A stretch of DNA of 64,000 nucleotides from Rhizobium etli 8C-3 (GCF_001908375.1 NZ_CP017241.1:1801001-1865000), one strand, 5' to 3'; shown: positions 43,459 to 55,350, numbered from the stretch's first letter. Program-made: numbers and translations. Notes: a model not told the origin generated them from the letters alone.

Positions 43459-44103
43459 ATGAATTTCACATTTGCGATTGGCGACATCCATGGCTGCCTG
43501 GAGCCGTTGAGAGAGATGCTTGATCGCATCGGGACATACGCACGCGAAGGTACGGTGGTTTTCATCGGCGACTATATCGACCGCGGCCCGGACAGCAAGA
43601 AAGTGATCGATCTCCTGATGAACGGATCGGGCAGAAAATCCTGGCAATGGGTATGCCTGAAGGGAAACCATGAGGATATGATGGTGCGTGCCTGGGCTGA
43701 CGATGACGAGCGTATCTGGTGGTTGGAAAACGGCGGTTTTGAAACGGAACTTTCCTATGGGGGCAAAGTGGCCGCAAGCCATCTGCTGTGGGCAAGTCAG
43801 CTGTCGATGATGTATGCCGATAGGCACCGCATCTTTGTCCATGCGGGCGTTGTTCCGGATTTGCCGCTGGAGATGCAGGCCTCCCAAGACCTGCTCTGGC
43901 TTCGGGTTCCCGACGATTATTCAGCGGACTATTGGGGAAAACACCTGTGTCATGGACACACGCCGTCGGACGCGAATCCGCGGACCGTCGGCAACCGTAC
44001 GAACATCGACAGCGGATGTGTGTTCGGCGGTCCGCTTTCCTGCGCCGTGTTTGAAGATTCGCTGGCCGGCGGGCCGGTCGAGTTTATCCAGGTGCGGGCC
44101 TAG
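43459..44103 (+). CDS. metallophosphoesterase, PP1-like serine/threonine phosphatase
   Basis: 214 residues with the full PPP signature: GDIHG (8-12), GDYIDRG (38-44), GNHED (70-74), then FVHAGV and LCHGHTPS. All metal ligands are present. Cytoplasmic. The substrate is unknown; such enzymes act on phosphoproteins or on dinucleoside polyphosphates (ApaH-like). Confidence 0.9.
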   Translation: MNFTFAIGDIHGCLEPLREMLDRIGTYAREGTVVFIGDYIDRGPDSKKVIDLLMNGSGRKSWQWVCLKGNHEDMMVRAWADDDERIWWLENGGFETELSYGGKVAASHLLWASQLSMMYADRHRIFVHAGVVPDLPLEMQASQDLLWLRVPDDYSADYWGKHLCHGHTPSDANPRTVGNRTNIDSGCVFGGPLSCAVFEDSLAGGPVEFIQVRA

Positions 44104-44289
44104 GGGCAGTCATGGCGGTTTTTTTCAGCGCACGCCTTGCATTTTCGGTGGATCGACGGTAAGGGCAGCCGCATTCCACACGTAAGGCATGGGATTGTCC
44201 GGGAGAAATCCGGATTATTCCGCCGGTGGCATCTTCGACGAGGATGCTGTTCGCCTTGCGGAGGTTCAACCGGAAAAGGAGTCAAAGGC

Positions 44290-45054
44290 ATGGCATTGCC
44301 TGATTTTTCTATGCGCCAGCTTCTGGAAGCTGGTGTTCACTTCGGCCACCAGACCCATCGCTGGAACCCGAAGATGAAGCCGTACATTTTCGGCGATCGT
44401 AACAACATCCACATCATCGATCTGGCTCAGACCGTTCCGATGCTTTCGCGCGCCCTGCAGGTTGTCAGCGACACCGTTGCCCGTGGCGGTCGCGTTCTCT
44501 TCGTCGGTACCAAGCGTCAGGCCTCCGAGCTCATCGCTGACTCGGCCAAGCGTTCCGCCCAGTACTACGTCAATTCACGCTGGCTCGGCGGCATGATGAC
44601 GAACTGGAAGACGATCTCCAACTCCATCCAGCGTCTGCGCAAGCTCGACGAAATCCTTTCCAACGAGGCCCAGGGCTTCACAAAGAAGGAACGTTTGAAC
44701 CTCGAGCGCGAGCGCGAGAAGCTCGACAAGGCTCTTGGTGGTATCAAGGACATGGGCGGTACACCGGACCTGATGTTCATCATCGACACCAACAAGGAAA
44801 AGATCGCGATCGACGAAGCCAAGCGCCTTGGGATCCCGGTCGTCGCAATCATCGACTCGAACTGCGATCCCGACCTGATCGATTATCCGATTCCGGGCAA
44901 CGACGACGCCTCGCGCGCCATCGCTCTCTACTGCGACCTGATCTCCCGCGCCGCTATCGACGGTATCGCCCGTCAGCAGAGCGCATCGGGCCGCGACCTT
45001 GGCGCTTCCGTTGAAGCTCCGATCGAGCCGACGCTCGACGAGGCTCAAGCCTGA
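44290..45054 (+). CDS. rpsB: 30S ribosomal protein S2
   Basis: 254 residues from ATG 44290, preceded by [40 protein letters not shown] and [12 protein letters not shown] are S2 signatures. First gene of the rpsB-tsf-pyrH-frr string. A hairpin lies between it and tsf. Confidence 0.98.
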   Translation: MALPDFSMRQLLEAGVHFGHQTHRWNPKMKPYIFGDRNNIHIIDLAQTVPMLSRALQVVSDTVARGGRVLFVGTKRQASELIADSAKRSAQYYVNSRWLGGMMTNWKTISNSIQRLRKLDEILSNEAQGFTKKERLNLEREREKLDKALGGIKDMGGTPDLMFIIDTNKEKIAIDEAKRLGIPVVAIIDSNCDPDLIDYPIPGNDDASRAIALYCDLISRAAIDGIARQQSASGRDLGASVEAPIEPTLDEAQA

Positions 45055-45102
45055 TAAACTGGCGGGCGGACCTTCAGGTCCGTCCAGCTTGACTGGGTTG
45101 GG

Positions 45103-45149
45103 AAAGGCCGCGCGAGACTTTGCGAAGCTCCGGCGGCCTTGACCTTTTT
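45103..45149 (+). terminator. terminator or attenuator between rpsB and tsf
   Basis: AAGGCCGC (45104-45111) pairs with GCGGCCTT (45133-45140), extended to a ~10-bp stem with two internal mismatches, followed by CCTTTTT at 45143-45149. A second 9-bp GC stem lies at 45064-45085. The layout would let S2 exceed EF-Ts. Confidence 0.6.
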
Positions 45150-45294
45150 AGGGCGGTAGGTTCAGGCCGGACCGCCCGACGAATTCTGCTATGACGCGTC
45201 TTCATCACGCTGTCATACATAAAGGTACATTTCGTGCCTCAATCCGGTGGCGCAGATCATTTTGCGGACACCGTAAACCGACAAGAGGAAGCTT

Positions 45295-46221
45295 ATGACC
45301 GAGATTACGGCTGCAATGGTGAAGGAACTGCGCGAAAAGACCGGCGCAGGCATGATGGACTGCAAGAAGGCTCTAGCTGAAACCAATGGCGACATGGAAG
45401 CGGCGATCGACTGGCTGCGCGCCAAGGGCATCGCCAAGGCTGACAAGAAGTCGGGCCGCACTGCCGCCGAAGGTCTCGTCGGTGTTGCTAGCGAAGGCAC
45501 CAAGGCCGTCGTGGTCGAAGTCAACTCCGAAACCGACTTCGTTGCCCGTAACGACGCTTTCCAGGATATCGTCCGGGGCATTGCGAAGGTTGCCGTTTCG
45601 ACCAACGGTTCTGTCGAGGCCGTTGCTGCTGCGACCTATCCGGCTTCGGGCAAGTCCGTTGCTGACACGATCAAGGACGCGATCGCCACCATCGGCGAAA
45701 ACATGAACCTGCGCCGCTCGGTTGCGCTCTCTGTCGAGGACGGCGTCGTGGCCACCTACATCCACAACGCCGTTTCCGACGGCCTCGGCAAGCTGGGCGT
45801 TCTGGTTGCGTTGAAGTCGACGGGCAACAAGGAGGCGCTGAACGCCATCGGCCGCCAGATCGCCATGCATATCGCTGCGACCTCGCCGCTCGCCATCCGT
45901 CCCGAAGAAGTCGACGCCGCTGTCGCCGAGCGCGAACGCAACGTCTTCATCGAGCAGTCGCGTGCTTCCGGCAAGCCGGACAACATCATCGAAAAGATGG
46001 TTGAAGGCCGCATGCGCAAGTTCTTCGAAGAAGTCGCGCTGGTTTCCCAGGCTTTCGTCATCAATCCGGACCTGACCGTCGGTGCCGCACTCAAGGAAGC
46101 TGAAAAGACCGTGGGTGCGCCGATCGAGATCACCGGCATGGCGCGCCTGCTGCTCGGCGAAGGCGTCGAGAAGGAAGAAACCGACTTCGCGGCCGAAGTC
46201 GCAGCTGCCGCCAAGGGCTGA
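45295..46221 (+). CDS. tsf: elongation factor Ts
   Basis: Exchanges GDP for GTP on EF-Tu. 308 residues. The N-terminal [20 protein letters not shown] and the later [13 protein letters not shown] are the two EF-Ts signatures. Follows rpsB by 240 bp. Confidence 0.98.
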   Translation: MTEITAAMVKELREKTGAGMMDCKKALAETNGDMEAAIDWLRAKGIAKADKKSGRTAAEGLVGVASEGTKAVVVEVNSETDFVARNDAFQDIVRGIAKVAVSTNGSVEAVAAATYPASGKSVADTIKDAIATIGENMNLRRSVALSVEDGVVATYIHNAVSDGLGKLGVLVALKSTGNKEALNAIGRQIAMHIAATSPLAIRPEEVDAAVAERERNVFIEQSRASGKPDNIIEKMVEGRMRKFFEEVALVSQAFVINPDLTVGAALKEAEKTVGAPIEITGMARLLLGEGVEKEETDFAAEVAAAAKG

Positions 46222-46248
46222 TATAACCTCATATAATGTGAAAACGGC

Positions 46249-46276
46249 AGGGCATCGCGTGACAACGCGGTGCCCT
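46249..46276 (+). other. hairpin before pyrH
   Basis: AGGGCATCGCG (46249-46259) and CGCGGTGCCCT (46266-46276), one mismatch in eleven, loop of six. It lies between tsf and pyrH. No T-run. A TATAAT (46232-46237) just before it could be a -10 box, without a clear -35. Confidence 0.45.
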
Positions 46277-46316
46277 TCGTGTATCCGGCAATCATGCCAA
46301 CATACGAGGAGCCAAG

Positions 46317-47039
46317 ATGTCGTCAGAGCCTGTCTATAAACGCGTTCTACTGAAGGCTTCCGGCGAAGCACTCATGGGCAGCCAGGGATTCGGTATCGAC
46401 GTTGCGGTAGCCGACCGCATCGCATCGGATATCGCCGAAGCCCGTCAGATGGGCGTCGAAGTCGGTGTCGTCGTCGGCGGCGGCAATATCTTCCGCGGCG
46501 TGGCCGTCGCCTCCAAGGGAGGCGACCGTGTGACGGGCGACCACATGGGCATGCTCGGTACGGTGATCAACGCGCTGGCGCTTGCGACGTCGTTGCGCAA
46601 GCTGAACATCGATACGGTCGTGCTTTCGGCCATCTCCATGCCGGAGCTTTGCGAGAGCTTCTCGCAGCGCGCGACGCTCTACCATCTGTCGATGGGCCGT
46701 GTGGTCATCTTCGCCGGCGGCACCGGCAATCCGTTTTTTACAACCGATTCTGCCGCAGCGCTTCGGGCCGCCGAAATGGGCGCCGAGGCGATCTTCAAGG
46801 GCACCCAGGTGGACGGAATCTATTCCGCCGACCCGAAGAAGGATCCGTTTGCGACGCGTTTCGACCGGCTGACGCACCAGGAAGTACTCGACAAGGGGCT
46901 TGCCGTGATGGACGTCGCGGCTGTCGCCCTCGCACGCGAAAATTCCATTCCGATCATCGTCTTCTCGATCCACGAGAAAGGCGGTTTTGCTGAAATCTTG
47001 ACGGGCGGTGGCCTCAAGACCATCGTATCGGACAACTGA
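46317..47039 (+). CDS. pyrH: uridylate kinase
   Basis: Phosphorylates UMP to UDP. 240 residues. RVLLKASGEALMG, VGVVVGGGNIFRG, VIFAGGTGNPFFTTDSAAAL and VDGIYSADPKKD match PyrH. It precedes frr by 54 bp. Confidence 0.98.
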   Translation: MSSEPVYKRVLLKASGEALMGSQGFGIDVAVADRIASDIAEARQMGVEVGVVVGGGNIFRGVAVASKGGDRVTGDHMGMLGTVINALALATSLRKLNIDTVVLSAISMPELCESFSQRATLYHLSMGRVVIFAGGTGNPFFTTDSAAALRAAEMGAEAIFKGTQVDGIYSADPKKDPFATRFDRLTHQEVLDKGLAVMDVAAVALARENSIPIIVFSIHEKGGFAEILTGGGLKTIVSDN

Positions 47040-47093
47040 TTGAGAGACAGCGCTGCGACGGCTGCGCTTCTTCGACTGACAGGAGTATTGAGC

Positions 47094-47654
47094 ATGACTG
47101 AAGCTACAGACATCAAGGAACTGAAGCGCCGTATGGACGGCGCCATTTCCGCATTCAAACACGATATCGCATCGCTGCGTACCGGCCGCGCCTCGGCCAA
47201 CATCCTGGACCCGGTGACGGTTGAAGCCTATGGTTCGCGCGTGCCGCTCAATCAGGTCGCCAACATCACTGTGCCTGAGCCGCGCATGCTTTCGGTGTCT
47301 GTGTGGGATAAGTCGATGGTGAGCGCCACGGAACGTGCGATCCGCGAGTCGAATCTCGGACTGAACCCGATCGTCGATGGCCAGAACCTGCGCATTCCGT
47401 TGCCGGAACTCAACGAAGAGCGTCGCAAGTCGCTGGTGAAGGTCGCGCATGACTACGCCGAAAAAAGCAAGGTTGCGATCCGCCATGTGCGCCGCGATGG
47501 CATGGACGGCCTTAAGAAAGCCGAAAAGGACGGCGTCATAAGCCAGGACGAAAGCCGGGCGCAATCAGATCGTGTGCAGAAGATGACGGATGAGATGATT
47601 TCCGAAATCGATCGCTTGCTTGCCGACAAGGAAAAGGAAATCATGCAGGTCTAG
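47094..47654 (+). CDS. frr: ribosome recycling factor
   Basis: 186 residues from ATG 47094, with ACAGGAGT upstream. [40 protein letters not shown] and the helical ending are standard. It recycles post-termination ribosomes with EF-G. Confidence 0.98.
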   Translation: MTEATDIKELKRRMDGAISAFKHDIASLRTGRASANILDPVTVEAYGSRVPLNQVANITVPEPRMLSVSVWDKSMVSATERAIRESNLGLNPIVDGQNLRIPLPELNEERRKSLVKVAHDYAEKSKVAIRHVRRDGMDGLKKAEKDGVISQDESRAQSDRVQKMTDEMISEIDRLLADKEKEIMQV

Positions 47655-47688
47655 GGCTTTGCCTGCGCCCCTGGAGACCGGACGGGAA

Positions 47689-48432
47689 ATGTCGGAACCA
47701 GTATTCTTGAGTATGCCAGAACATGTTGCCATCATCATGGATGGCAACGGCCGTTGGGCAAAGCAGCGAGGGCTGCCGCGCGCAATGGGTCACCGCAAAG
47801 GTGTGGAAGCTGTTCGCGAGACCGTGCGCGCCGCAGGCGATGCCGGCATCAAGTACCTCACGCTCTTTGCCTTTTCTTCGGAGAACTGGCGCCGGCCGGA
47901 AGCGGAGGTCTCGGACCTCATGGGATTGCTCAAGGCCTTCATCCGGCGCGACCTCGCCGAACTGCATGCGCAAAATGTGCGCATCAGGATCATCGGCGAC
48001 CGGCATAGTCTTCGCAGTGATATCCTCAACCTCCTGCTCGAAGCCGAGGAGACGACGCGGGACAATACCGCGTTGACGCTGGTCATCGCCTTCAACTACG
48101 GCTCGCGCGACGAAATTGCCAGAGCCATGGCGAGCATCGCCCAGGATGTCGAGGCCGGGCGGTTGCGAGTGCAGGAGATCACACCCGAGCTCATCAATGC
48201 TAGGCTGGATACGGCCGGCATTCCCGATCCCGATCTTATCATTCGCACCAGCGGCGAGGAGCGCCTTTCGAACTTCCTTTTATGGCAGGCCGCTTATTCC
48301 GAGTTCGTCTTCGTGCCGGAATTCTGGCCGGATTTCGGCCGCGAGCTCTTTTATGCCGCGCTCGAGAAGTTCGCGGCACGCGACCGCCGATTCGGCGGCC
48401 TGTCGCCGCAGGCCGCGGCAGTAGGCACCTGA
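47689..48432 (+). CDS. uppS: isoprenyl (undecaprenyl) diphosphate synthase
   Basis: 247 residues from ATG 47689. The catalytic [27 protein letters not shown], and the C-terminal [20 protein letters not shown] are cis-prenyltransferase motifs. Provides the carrier lipid for peptidoglycan and O-antigen, so it also serves the glycan cluster at the left of the window. Confidence 0.97.
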   Translation: MSEPVFLSMPEHVAIIMDGNGRWAKQRGLPRAMGHRKGVEAVRETVRAAGDAGIKYLTLFAFSSENWRRPEAEVSDLMGLLKAFIRRDLAELHAQNVRIRIIGDRHSLRSDILNLLLEAEETTRDNTALTLVIAFNYGSRDEIARAMASIAQDVEAGRLRVQEITPELINARLDTAGIPDPDLIIRTSGEERLSNFLLWQAAYSEFVFVPEFWPDFGRELFYAALEKFAARDRRFGGLSPQAAAVGT

Positions 48433-48435
48433 GGG

Positions 48436-49272
48436 ATGCAGCAGGAACTGAAACTCCGCATTATCTCCGGCGTTGTTCTGGCGATCATCGCGCTCGCGGC
48501 GACCTGGTACGGCGGCTTTGCCTTCCGCCTGCTCTCGGTGGTGATTGGCCTGCTTATCTACTATGAGTGGTCGACGATCACGCGGCTGCAAACCGAACAG
48601 CCCGTCGCAAACGCTGCAGGCTGGGTGGGGCAGGTGGCCATCGCGGCGGCAATCCTGCTTGGACGCTTCGATTTTGCATTGAGCCTGCTTGTCTTCTTTC
48701 TTGCGATTGCTATCGGCTTCGTGGCGGCGCAGAGCGCCAGCCGCTGGTTTCCGGCAGGCATCGTCTATGCCGGGTTGACCGGCATCGCGCTTGCCGAAAT
48801 CCGGGGCGGGGATGCTGCAGGGCTGCAAGCCATGCTTTTTGTCTTCGCAGTGGTCTGGGCAACCGATATCCTTGCCTATTTCGTCGGCCGAGCAGTCGGT
48901 GGACCAAAGCTCGCACCGAAGATCTCGCCGGGAAAGACCCAATCTGGTGCTTTGGGCGGCGCAGTTTCGGCTGTGGTTGCGGGCAGTGTGATCGCCTATT
49001 TCCTCATTCCCGAGGCTGACTGGCTGATGGCGGCGGCCGTCGCCTTCATTCTTTCCGTCTGCAGCCAGGCAGGCGATCTCTTCGAATCCTTCATCAAGCG
49101 GCGCTTCGGCGTGAAGGATTCCAGCCATCTCATTCCGGGACACGGTGGGGTGATGGATCGCGTCGACGGGCTGATATTCGCTTGTTTTGCAGCCTTCTTG
49201 CTCGCGACATTATTTTCCCTGATAAAGGGTGACGGCATGGCGCCACTGGGCGCCGCTTTGTTCGGGTTATGA
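48436..49272 (+). CDS. cdsA: phosphatidate cytidylyltransferase
   Basis: Makes CDP-diacylglycerol. 278 residues with about eight transmembrane segments. The signature near the end reads KRRFGVKDSSHLIPGHGGVM followed by DR. ATDILAYFVGRAVGG is also typical. It starts three bases after uppS and its stop overlaps the first ATG of the rseP frame. Confidence 0.95.
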   Translation: MQQELKLRIISGVVLAIIALAATWYGGFAFRLLSVVIGLLIYYEWSTITRLQTEQPVANAAGWVGQVAIAAAILLGRFDFALSLLVFFLAIAIGFVAAQSASRWFPAGIVYAGLTGIALAEIRGGDAAGLQAMLFVFAVVWATDILAYFVGRAVGGPKLAPKISPGKTQSGALGGAVSAVVAGSVIAYFLIPEADWLMAAAVAFILSVCSQAGDLFESFIKRRFGVKDSSHLIPGHGGVMDRVDGLIFACFAAFLLATLFSLIKGDGMAPLGAALFGL

Positions 49273-49301
49273 TATCTGCGCTGGGCGCAGCGGAAGGATT
49301 T

Positions 49302-50435
49302 ATGGAAGGCATGACCGGTATATTCGGCTTTCTGACGGGCTATATCATCCCGTTCGTTCTGGTCCTCTCGTTGCTCGTTTTCGTGCACGAGATGGGCCAC
49401 TATCTGGTCGGCCGCTGGAGCGGCATCCGCGTGCTCGCTTTTTCTGTCGGCTTTGGACCAGAACTTGCGGGCTTTACCGATCGGCATGGAACGCGCTGGA
49501 AGATTTCGGCGATCCCGCTTGGTGGCTATGTACGCTTCTTCGGCGACGAGGATGCTTCGAGCAAGCCGGACATGGATAAGCTCGAATCGATGTCGGAAGC
49601 AGATAGGGCGCGCTCATTTGCCGGCGCGAAGCTCTGGAAGCGGGCAGCGACGGTGGCGGCAGGTCCCATCGCCAACTTTCTGCTTGCGATCATAATCTTT
49701 GCGGTTCTGTTCTCGATCTACGGCCGCTCGATCGCCGATCCGGTCGTCGCCGAAGTGAAGCCGGAGAGCGCTGCCGCCGAAGCAGGAATCCTGCCCGGTG
49801 ACCTGCTGATAGCCATCGACGGCGGGAAGGTCGATACGTTCGACGATGTGCGCCGCTATGTAAGCGTTCGCCCGGAACAAAGGATCGTCGTTACCATCGA
49901 GCGGAACGGCGAGAAGATGGATCTGCCGATGGTGCCGAAGCGCACCGACATGACGGACCAGTTCGGCAACAAGATGGAGATCGGCCTGATCGGCATCGTG
50001 ACGAACCAGGAGGTCGGCCATTTCCGCGTGCAGACATATACGCCGCTTGCAGCCCTGGAGGAAGGCTGCGTTCAAACCTGGCATATCGTCACCGGGACTT
50101 TCAAATATATCGGCAATCTTTTCGCGGGCTACATGAAGCCCGATCAGCTCGGCGGGCCGATCCGTGTGGCCCAGGCGTCCGGCCAGATGGCAACGCTCGG
50201 TGTTGCAGCCCTGCTTCAGCTTGCCGCGGTGTTGTCCGTTTCCATCGGATTACTGAATTTGATGCCTGTTCCGGTACTTGATGGCGGGCATTTGATGTTC
50301 TATGCGATTGAGGCGGTGAGGGGAAAACCCTTGGGGGCGTCGGCCCAGGAAATTGCATTTCGTATTGGTCTGGCTATGGTCCTTTCACTGATGGTTTTTG
50401 CGACCTGGAATGACATCAGCGCGTTGATAGGTTAA
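49302..50435 (+). CDS. rseP: RIP metalloprotease RseP
   Basis: Site-2 membrane protease. 377 residues from ATG 49302, which has GGAAGGA at good spacing. ATG 49269 (overlapping the cdsA stop as ATGA) would add eleven residues. HEMGH zinc motif at 29-33, one PDZ domain at about 140-210 (ESAAAEAGILPGDLLIAIDG), and LMPVPVLDGGHL near the C-terminus. One PDZ rather than the two of E. coli RseP. Confidence 0.95.
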   Translation: MEGMTGIFGFLTGYIIPFVLVLSLLVFVHEMGHYLVGRWSGIRVLAFSVGFGPELAGFTDRHGTRWKISAIPLGGYVRFFGDEDASSKPDMDKLESMSEADRARSFAGAKLWKRAATVAAGPIANFLLAIIIFAVLFSIYGRSIADPVVAEVKPESAAAEAGILPGDLLIAIDGGKVDTFDDVRRYVSVRPEQRIVVTIERNGEKMDLPMVPKRTDMTDQFGNKMEIGLIGIVTNQEVGHFRVQTYTPLAALEEGCVQTWHIVTGTFKYIGNLFAGYMKPDQLGGPIRVAQASGQMATLGVAALLQLAAVLSVSIGLLNLMPVPVLDGGHLMFYAIEAVRGKPLGASAQEIAFRIGLAMVLSLMVFATWNDISALIG

Positions 50436-50620
50436 TGCGCCGGGTGAGGGGAAATTACCGTTTATTTACGATGTTTCAAAGCTGTAGTGGCGAATGGGTC
50501 ACGCTTCGAAATGAAGTAAACAGAAATTAACTTGCTGCCTTGCTTGTAGGGCAAAAGCGGGTAAAACGACACACGTGCCGGAATCGGGTTCGCCTGGCGA
50601 CGGGGACGAGAAAAAAGGTA

Positions 50621-52972
50621 ATGGGTGAAATGAAGGCTGGTTCAAGATTTTTGAACGCAGTATCGGCGGTTGCGCTGTCTGCAGGTATCGTTGCTTCGGG
50701 CGCAGGCGCAATTACAATCGTCTCTGTGACGTCCGCTGAAGCAGCAGTTATTCAGCGGATCGATGTGCGTGGAGCGAGCCGCGTCGGCGCCGAGGCAGTC
50801 CGGTCGAATCTCACAATCGCCCCAGGCCGTAACTTCTCCAATACCGACATCGATGACTCCGTAAAGCAGCTCTACGGCACCGGATATTTCTCCGATGTCA
50901 AAATCTCCGTCTCCGGCAGCACGCTGGTCGTGACGGTCGAGGAAGCGCAGCTCGTCAATCAGGTCGTTTTCAACGGCAATCGCAAGGTCAAGGATGACAA
51001 ACTGGCCTCGGTTGTACAGACGCACGCCTCCGGTCCCTACAACGATGCGCTCATCCAGGCAGATATCGCGGCGATCAAGGAAGCCTACGCGGCAACGGGC
51101 CGCAGCGAAGTGCAGGTCACGACGCAAGTCGTTCCGCTAGGCGAGGGCCGCGTCAATCTTGCTTTCGTCATCGATGAAGGCGACCGCACGAAGATCGCAG
51201 CCATCAATTTCGTAGGCAACAATGCCTACAGCACCAATCGTCTGGCTGCCGTCATCAGCACCAAGCGCTCGAACTTCCTCTCGTTCCTGACCCGCAAGGA
51301 CGTGTACAGTGAAGATCGCCTGCATGCCGACGAAGAGGCGCTGCGCCAGTTCTATTTCAATCGCGGCTATGCCGACTTCAAGATCATCTCGTCAGATGCT
51401 GTTTTTGATGAATCCACGAACAAGTACACGCTGACATTCAATATCGAGGAAGGTCCACGTTACGACTTCGGTCCGGTAACCGTGCAGTCGACCGTCGAAG
51501 GCGTAACCGGCGAGCAGCTTCAAGGCCTGGTGGAGACGCGTGAAGGCGAAGTCTATAGCGCCAAGGACGTCCAGAGGTCCATGGAGGCCATTTCGGATCA
51601 GGTTGCTTCGGCGGGCTATCCGTTCGCCCGCGTGACGCCGCGCGGTAACCGCGACCTCGGCAACAATACGATCGGTGTCGAGTATCTCGTCGATCAGGGC
51701 GAGCGTGCCTACATCGAGCGCATCGAGATCCGCGGCAACAGCCGCACGCGCGACTACGTCATCCGCCGCGAGTTCGACATGAGCGAAGGCGACGCCTTCA
51801 ATCAACAGATGGTCACCAAGGCGAAGCGCCGCCTCGAAGCGCTTGGCTTCTTCTCGTCGGTGAACATCTCGACCGCGCCGGGCAGCTCGCCTGACCGCGT
51901 CGTTGTCATCGTCGATGTTCAGGATCAGTCGACGGGTTCGTTCGGGATCGGTGCCGGTTACGCGGCAGGCGGCGACGGTCTGATCCTGGAAGCGTCCATC
52001 GAAGAAAAGAACTTCCTGGGTCGTGGCCAGTATATCAGGGTTTCTGCCGGTGGCGGTGTCGAAGGCTCGCAGAGTTATGGTTTGAGCTTCACCGAGCCCT
52101 ACTTCCTCGGTTATCGCCTTGCGACCGGTTTCGACCTCAATCACAGCGAAACCTCGAGCAACGACAATTACGACTACACGGAAGATAGCGTCGTGCTTCG
52201 CGCGACGGCGCCGATCACCGAGGATCTCGCGACGACGTTCCGCTACAACTTCAAGCGGATGGAGTACGATGCCGACGGCAGCGATCTGTCCGATCTTTCG
52301 ACACCCTATCAGGATCTCGTGAACGATGGACCATGGATCCGTTCATCGATTTCCAATACGTTGACCTATAACACGCTCGATGACATGACGCTCCCGCGCG
52401 AGGGTATATATGCGACCTTGACGCAGGAAATTGCCGGCTTGGGAGGCGACTCTCAGTTCTACAAGATCTACGGGAAGGCGCGTTACTATCATCTACTTGC
52501 TGACGATGCCGATATCATCGGGTCTGTTGCGGCAGGCGCGGGCCACGTTGTCGGTCTCGGCAAAGACCTGAACATCTTCGACCAGTTCACATTGGGCAAC
52601 AACGACATCCGCGGCTTCGAGAACAAGGGTATCGGCCCTCGCGTTGGCGGCGGGCCGGATGATCCACTCGGAGGAACGACTTATTTTACCGTCTCGGCGG
52701 AGGCAACCTTCCCGATGCCCGGCTTCCCGCGGGACTTTGGCCTTCGTGGCGCGGTCTTTGCTGATGCGGGTACATTGTTCGGAAATGATGTTGACGTGAG
52801 TTCGCCGGAATTCGTGAGAGGCGATAGCGCGGAGCTTCGTGCGTCCGTCGGTATCGGCCTTGTCTGGCAGTCGCCATTCGGCGCGCTGCGCGTCGACTAC
52901 GCGATTCCGGTCGTGAAGGAAGATTACGACCAAACGCAGTACTTCAAGTTTGGCATCAACAACCAATTCTGA
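50621..52972 (+). CDS. bamA: outer membrane protein assembly factor BamA
   Basis: 783 residues from ATG 50621 ([20 protein letters not shown]); ATG 50630 is equally possible. Signal peptide ending TSAEA. Five POTRA domains cover ~45-430, beginning [22 protein letters not shown]-terminal 16-stranded barrel follows with [20 protein letters not shown] (VRGF-type loop) and ends in FGINNQF, with the aromatic last residue. Folds and inserts outer-membrane proteins. Confidence 0.97.
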   Translation: MGEMKAGSRFLNAVSAVALSAGIVASGAGAITIVSVTSAEAAVIQRIDVRGASRVGAEAVRSNLTIAPGRNFSNTDIDDSVKQLYGTGYFSDVKISVSGSTLVVTVEEAQLVNQVVFNGNRKVKDDKLASVVQTHASGPYNDALIQADIAAIKEAYAATGRSEVQVTTQVVPLGEGRVNLAFVIDEGDRTKIAAINFVGNNAYSTNRLAAVISTKRSNFLSFLTRKDVYSEDRLHADEEALRQFYFNRGYADFKIISSDAVFDESTNKYTLTFNIEEGPRYDFGPVTVQSTVEGVTGEQLQGLVETREGEVYSAKDVQRSMEAISDQVASAGYPFARVTPRGNRDLGNNTIGVEYLVDQGERAYIERIEIRGNSRTRDYVIRREFDMSEGDAFNQQMVTKAKRRLEALGFFSSVNISTAPGSSPDRVVVIVDVQDQSTGSFGIGAGYAAGGDGLILEASIEEKNFLGRGQYIRVSAGGGVEGSQSYGLSFTEPYFLGYRLATGFDLNHSETSSNDNYDYTEDSVVLRATAPITEDLATTFRYNFKRMEYDADGSDLSDLSTPYQDLVNDGPWIRSSISNTLTYNTLDDMTLPREGIYATLTQEIAGLGGDSQFYKIYGKARYYHLLADDADIIGSVAAGAGHVVGLGKDLNIFDQFTLGNNDIRGFENKGIGPRVGGGPDDPLGGTTYFTVSAEATFPMPGFPRDFGLRGAVFADAGTLFGNDVDVSSPEFVRGDSAELRASVGIGLVWQSPFGALRVDYAIPVVKEDYDQTQYFKFGINNQF

Positions 52973-53009
52973 TATCGGCAATCCAGAATCGAAAACTGGA
53001 GCTTTGCCG

Positions 53010-54071
53010 GTGGAGCAGAACAATTTCTTTCCGCCCCGCGACGGCGTCAAACTTTCCGAGTTGGCGCAGTATCTCGGGGCGGAACTTGCCGATCCCGTAA
53101 ATGGCGACATCCTCATCCGCTCGGTGTCACCGGTCAGCCGTGCGAAGGCGGGTGATCTTTGCTACATCATTTCACGCAGGAGCCGTGCGGAGCTTGAGAC
53201 CTGTCAGGCGTCGGCAGTTCTTTGCGAGCCCGCGATAAGATCGGCGGTACCTCCTCATATTCCCGTTCTCTTGGCGAAGAATCCCCATGCCGCGTTTGCG
53301 ATGGCAGGCGGATATCTCCATCCGGCTGCACTAAGGCCGCTGGCAACAATGTCTTCGCCGGCAGAGATCGCAGCGACTGCGGTTGTCGATCCGACAGCGC
53401 GGCTGGAACCGGGCGTGATCGTCGAGCCTTTGGCTATCATCGGCGCGAATGCGGAAATCGGTCAGGGAACACGGATCGGCGCCGGCGCGCTTATCGGTCC
53501 GGGTGTCAAGATTGGTCGCGATTGCACGATTGCCGGCGGTGCCAGCGTGATATGCGCGCTCTTGGGCAATGGCGTGATCGTCCACAACGGTGTGCGTATT
53601 GGCCAGGATGGCTTTGGCTATGCGCCAGGCTCCAGAGGCATGGTCAAGATCGTTCAGATCGGCCGGGTCATCATCCAGGACAACGTCGAGATCGGCGCGA
53701 ACACGACAATCGATCGCGGCACGATGGACGACACGGTCGTCGGCGAGGGTACAAAGATCGACAACCAGGTACAGATAGGCCACAACGTCAGGATTGGGCG
53801 TCATTGCGCGATCGTTTCTCAGGTCGGCATCGCCGGCAGTGCGGTTATTGGAAACGGTGTGCAGATCGGCGGCCAGACAGGTATTAATGGCCATATTACG
53901 ATCGGCGATGGCGTACAGATCGCGGCAAAGAGCGGCGTCATTCAGAGCATTCCTGCCGGCGAGCGTTATGGCGGCATTCCGGCACGTCCGGTAAAGGATT
54001 TTCTTCGAGAGTCGGCCGAGATCATGGCGCGCGCGAACGCTCGGGCTCATAAAACGGGAGATCAAGAATGA
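53010..54071 (+). CDS. lpxD: UDP-3-O-acylglucosamine N-acyltransferase
   Basis: Third step of lipid A synthesis. 353 residues from GTG 53010 with CTGGAG upstream; the longer frame begins inside bamA and is rejected. Uridine-binding N-domain ([18 protein letters not shown]), then hexapeptide repeats and [24 protein letters not shown], containing the catalytic histidine. Overlaps fabZ by four bases. Confidence 0.95.
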   Translation: MEQNNFFPPRDGVKLSELAQYLGAELADPVNGDILIRSVSPVSRAKAGDLCYIISRRSRAELETCQASAVLCEPAIRSAVPPHIPVLLAKNPHAAFAMAGGYLHPAALRPLATMSSPAEIAATAVVDPTARLEPGVIVEPLAIIGANAEIGQGTRIGAGALIGPGVKIGRDCTIAGGASVICALLGNGVIVHNGVRIGQDGFGYAPGSRGMVKIVQIGRVIIQDNVEIGANTTIDRGTMDDTVVGEGTKIDNQVQIGHNVRIGRHCAIVSQVGIAGSAVIGNGVQIGGQTGINGHITIGDGVQIAAKSGVIQSIPAGERYGGIPARPVKDFLRESAEIMARANARAHKTGDQE

Positions 54072-54535
54072 CTGAAGGGGTCAAGGAGACGCTTGCTTCG
54101 GCAGATATCATGGAGATCATGAAACTTCTGCCGCATCGTTATCCGTTCTTGCTGGTCGATCGAATTATTGAGATCGATGGCGATGATTCCGCGATCGGCA
54201 TCAAGAACGTCACTGCCAACGAGCCTCATTTCACCGGTCACTTTCCCGAGTCGCCGATCATGCCGGGTGTGCTGCTGATCGAAGGTATGGCGCAGACGGC
54301 GGGTGCGATCTGCGCGCGCAAGGATGGAACGAGCGGTAACCTCGTCTACTTCATGACCATCGACAACGCACGTTTTCGCAAGCCTGTCATCCCCGGCGAT
54401 AGGGTCGAATTTCATGTGAAGAAGCAGAAGCAGCGCGGCAATATCTGGAAGTTCCATTGCGACGCCAAGGTCGACGGCGCATTGGCTGCGGAAGCCGATA
54501 TCGGCGCGATGATTCTTCGTAAGGACGAGGCATGA
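54068..54535 (+). CDS. fabZ: 3-hydroxyacyl-ACP dehydratase
   Basis: 155 residues. [18 protein letters not shown] and the hot-dog active-site helix [20 protein letters not shown] (catalytic His and Glu) are present. Competes with LpxA/LpxD for 3-hydroxyacyl-ACP, so its place in the operon is functional. Overlaps lpxD and lpxA by four bases each. Confidence 0.97.
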   Translation: MTEGVKETLASADIMEIMKLLPHRYPFLLVDRIIEIDGDDSAIGIKNVTANEPHFTGHFPESPIMPGVLLIEGMAQTAGAICARKDGTSGNLVYFMTIDNARFRKPVIPGDRVEFHVKKQKQRGNIWKFHCDAKVDGALAAEADIGAMILRKDEA

Positions 54536-55350
54536 GCACGATAGCAGGGAGCGCCCGCATCCATGCCATGGCCGTTGTCGAGGACGGCGCGGTCATCGGC
54601 GAAGGCGTGACCGTCGGTCCGTTTTGCCATGTCGGCCCGAAGGTTGTTCTCCATGACAATGCCGAACTGCTGGCGCATGTCGTGGTCACCGGCAGAACCG
54701 AGATCGGCAAAGGCACCCGGATTTTCCCCATGGCGGTCATCGGCGGCGACCCCCAGAGCGTGCACCATGGCGGCGAGGAGACGACGCTGACGGTGGGCGA
54801 GAACTGCACGATCCGCGAAGGCGTGACGATGAATACCGGCACCGCCGATTTCGGCGGCAAGACAATCGTCGGCGACAACAACCTGTTTCTCGCCAATTCC
54901 CATGTCGCCCATGACTGCCGTGTCGGCAATCACGTCATCATGTCCAACAATGTCATGCTCGCGGGGCATGTGACGATCGAGGATCGCGTCATTCTCGGCG
55001 GCGGATCGGCCGTGCATCAGTTTACGCGGGTCGGCCGCCAAGCCTTCGTCGGCGGCCTTTCTGCTGTGAGCTACGATGTCATTCCGTACGGGATGCTCAA
55101 TGGAAATCCTGGATTGCTGGGTGGTCTCAACGTTGTCGGCATGACGCGCGCCGGGATTGATCGCGCTGTCATTCATACGGTGCGGCGCGCTTACAAGGCG
55201 ATTTTTGAAGGATCAGGCTCGATCCGTGACAACGCGGCAGCAATCCGCAACGAATATGCCGATTGCGAGCCGGTGATGCAAATCCTTGATTTCATTGCCG
55301 CAGAAAGCGACCGCGCGTTGTCGTCGCCGACGCGAGGGCAGAAAGGCTGA
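54532..55350 (+). CDS. lpxA: UDP-N-acetylglucosamine acyltransferase
   Basis: First lipid A enzyme. 272 residues, beta-helix ([20 protein letters not shown]), catalytic His in [19 protein letters not shown] and a helical C-domain ([20 protein letters not shown]). The acyl-length ruler residue cannot be assigned with confidence. Confidence 0.96.
   Translation: MSTIAGSARIHAMAVVEDGAVIGEGVTVGPFCHVGPKVVLHDNAELLAHVVVTGRTEIGKGTRIFPMAVIGGDPQSVHHGGEETTLTVGENCTIREGVTMNTGTADFGGKTIVGDNNLFLANSHVAHDCRVGNHVIMSNNVMLAGHVTIEDRVILGGGSAVHQFTRVGRQAFVGGLSAVSYDVIPYGMLNGNPGLLGGLNVVGMTRAGIDRAVIHTVRRAYKAIFEGSGSIRDNAAAIRNEYADCEPVMQILDFIAAESDRALSSPTRGQKG

Noticed and set aside
45373..47564. Long minus-strand frames opposite tsf and pyrH
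   Set aside because: Antisense shadows of highly biased essential genes.
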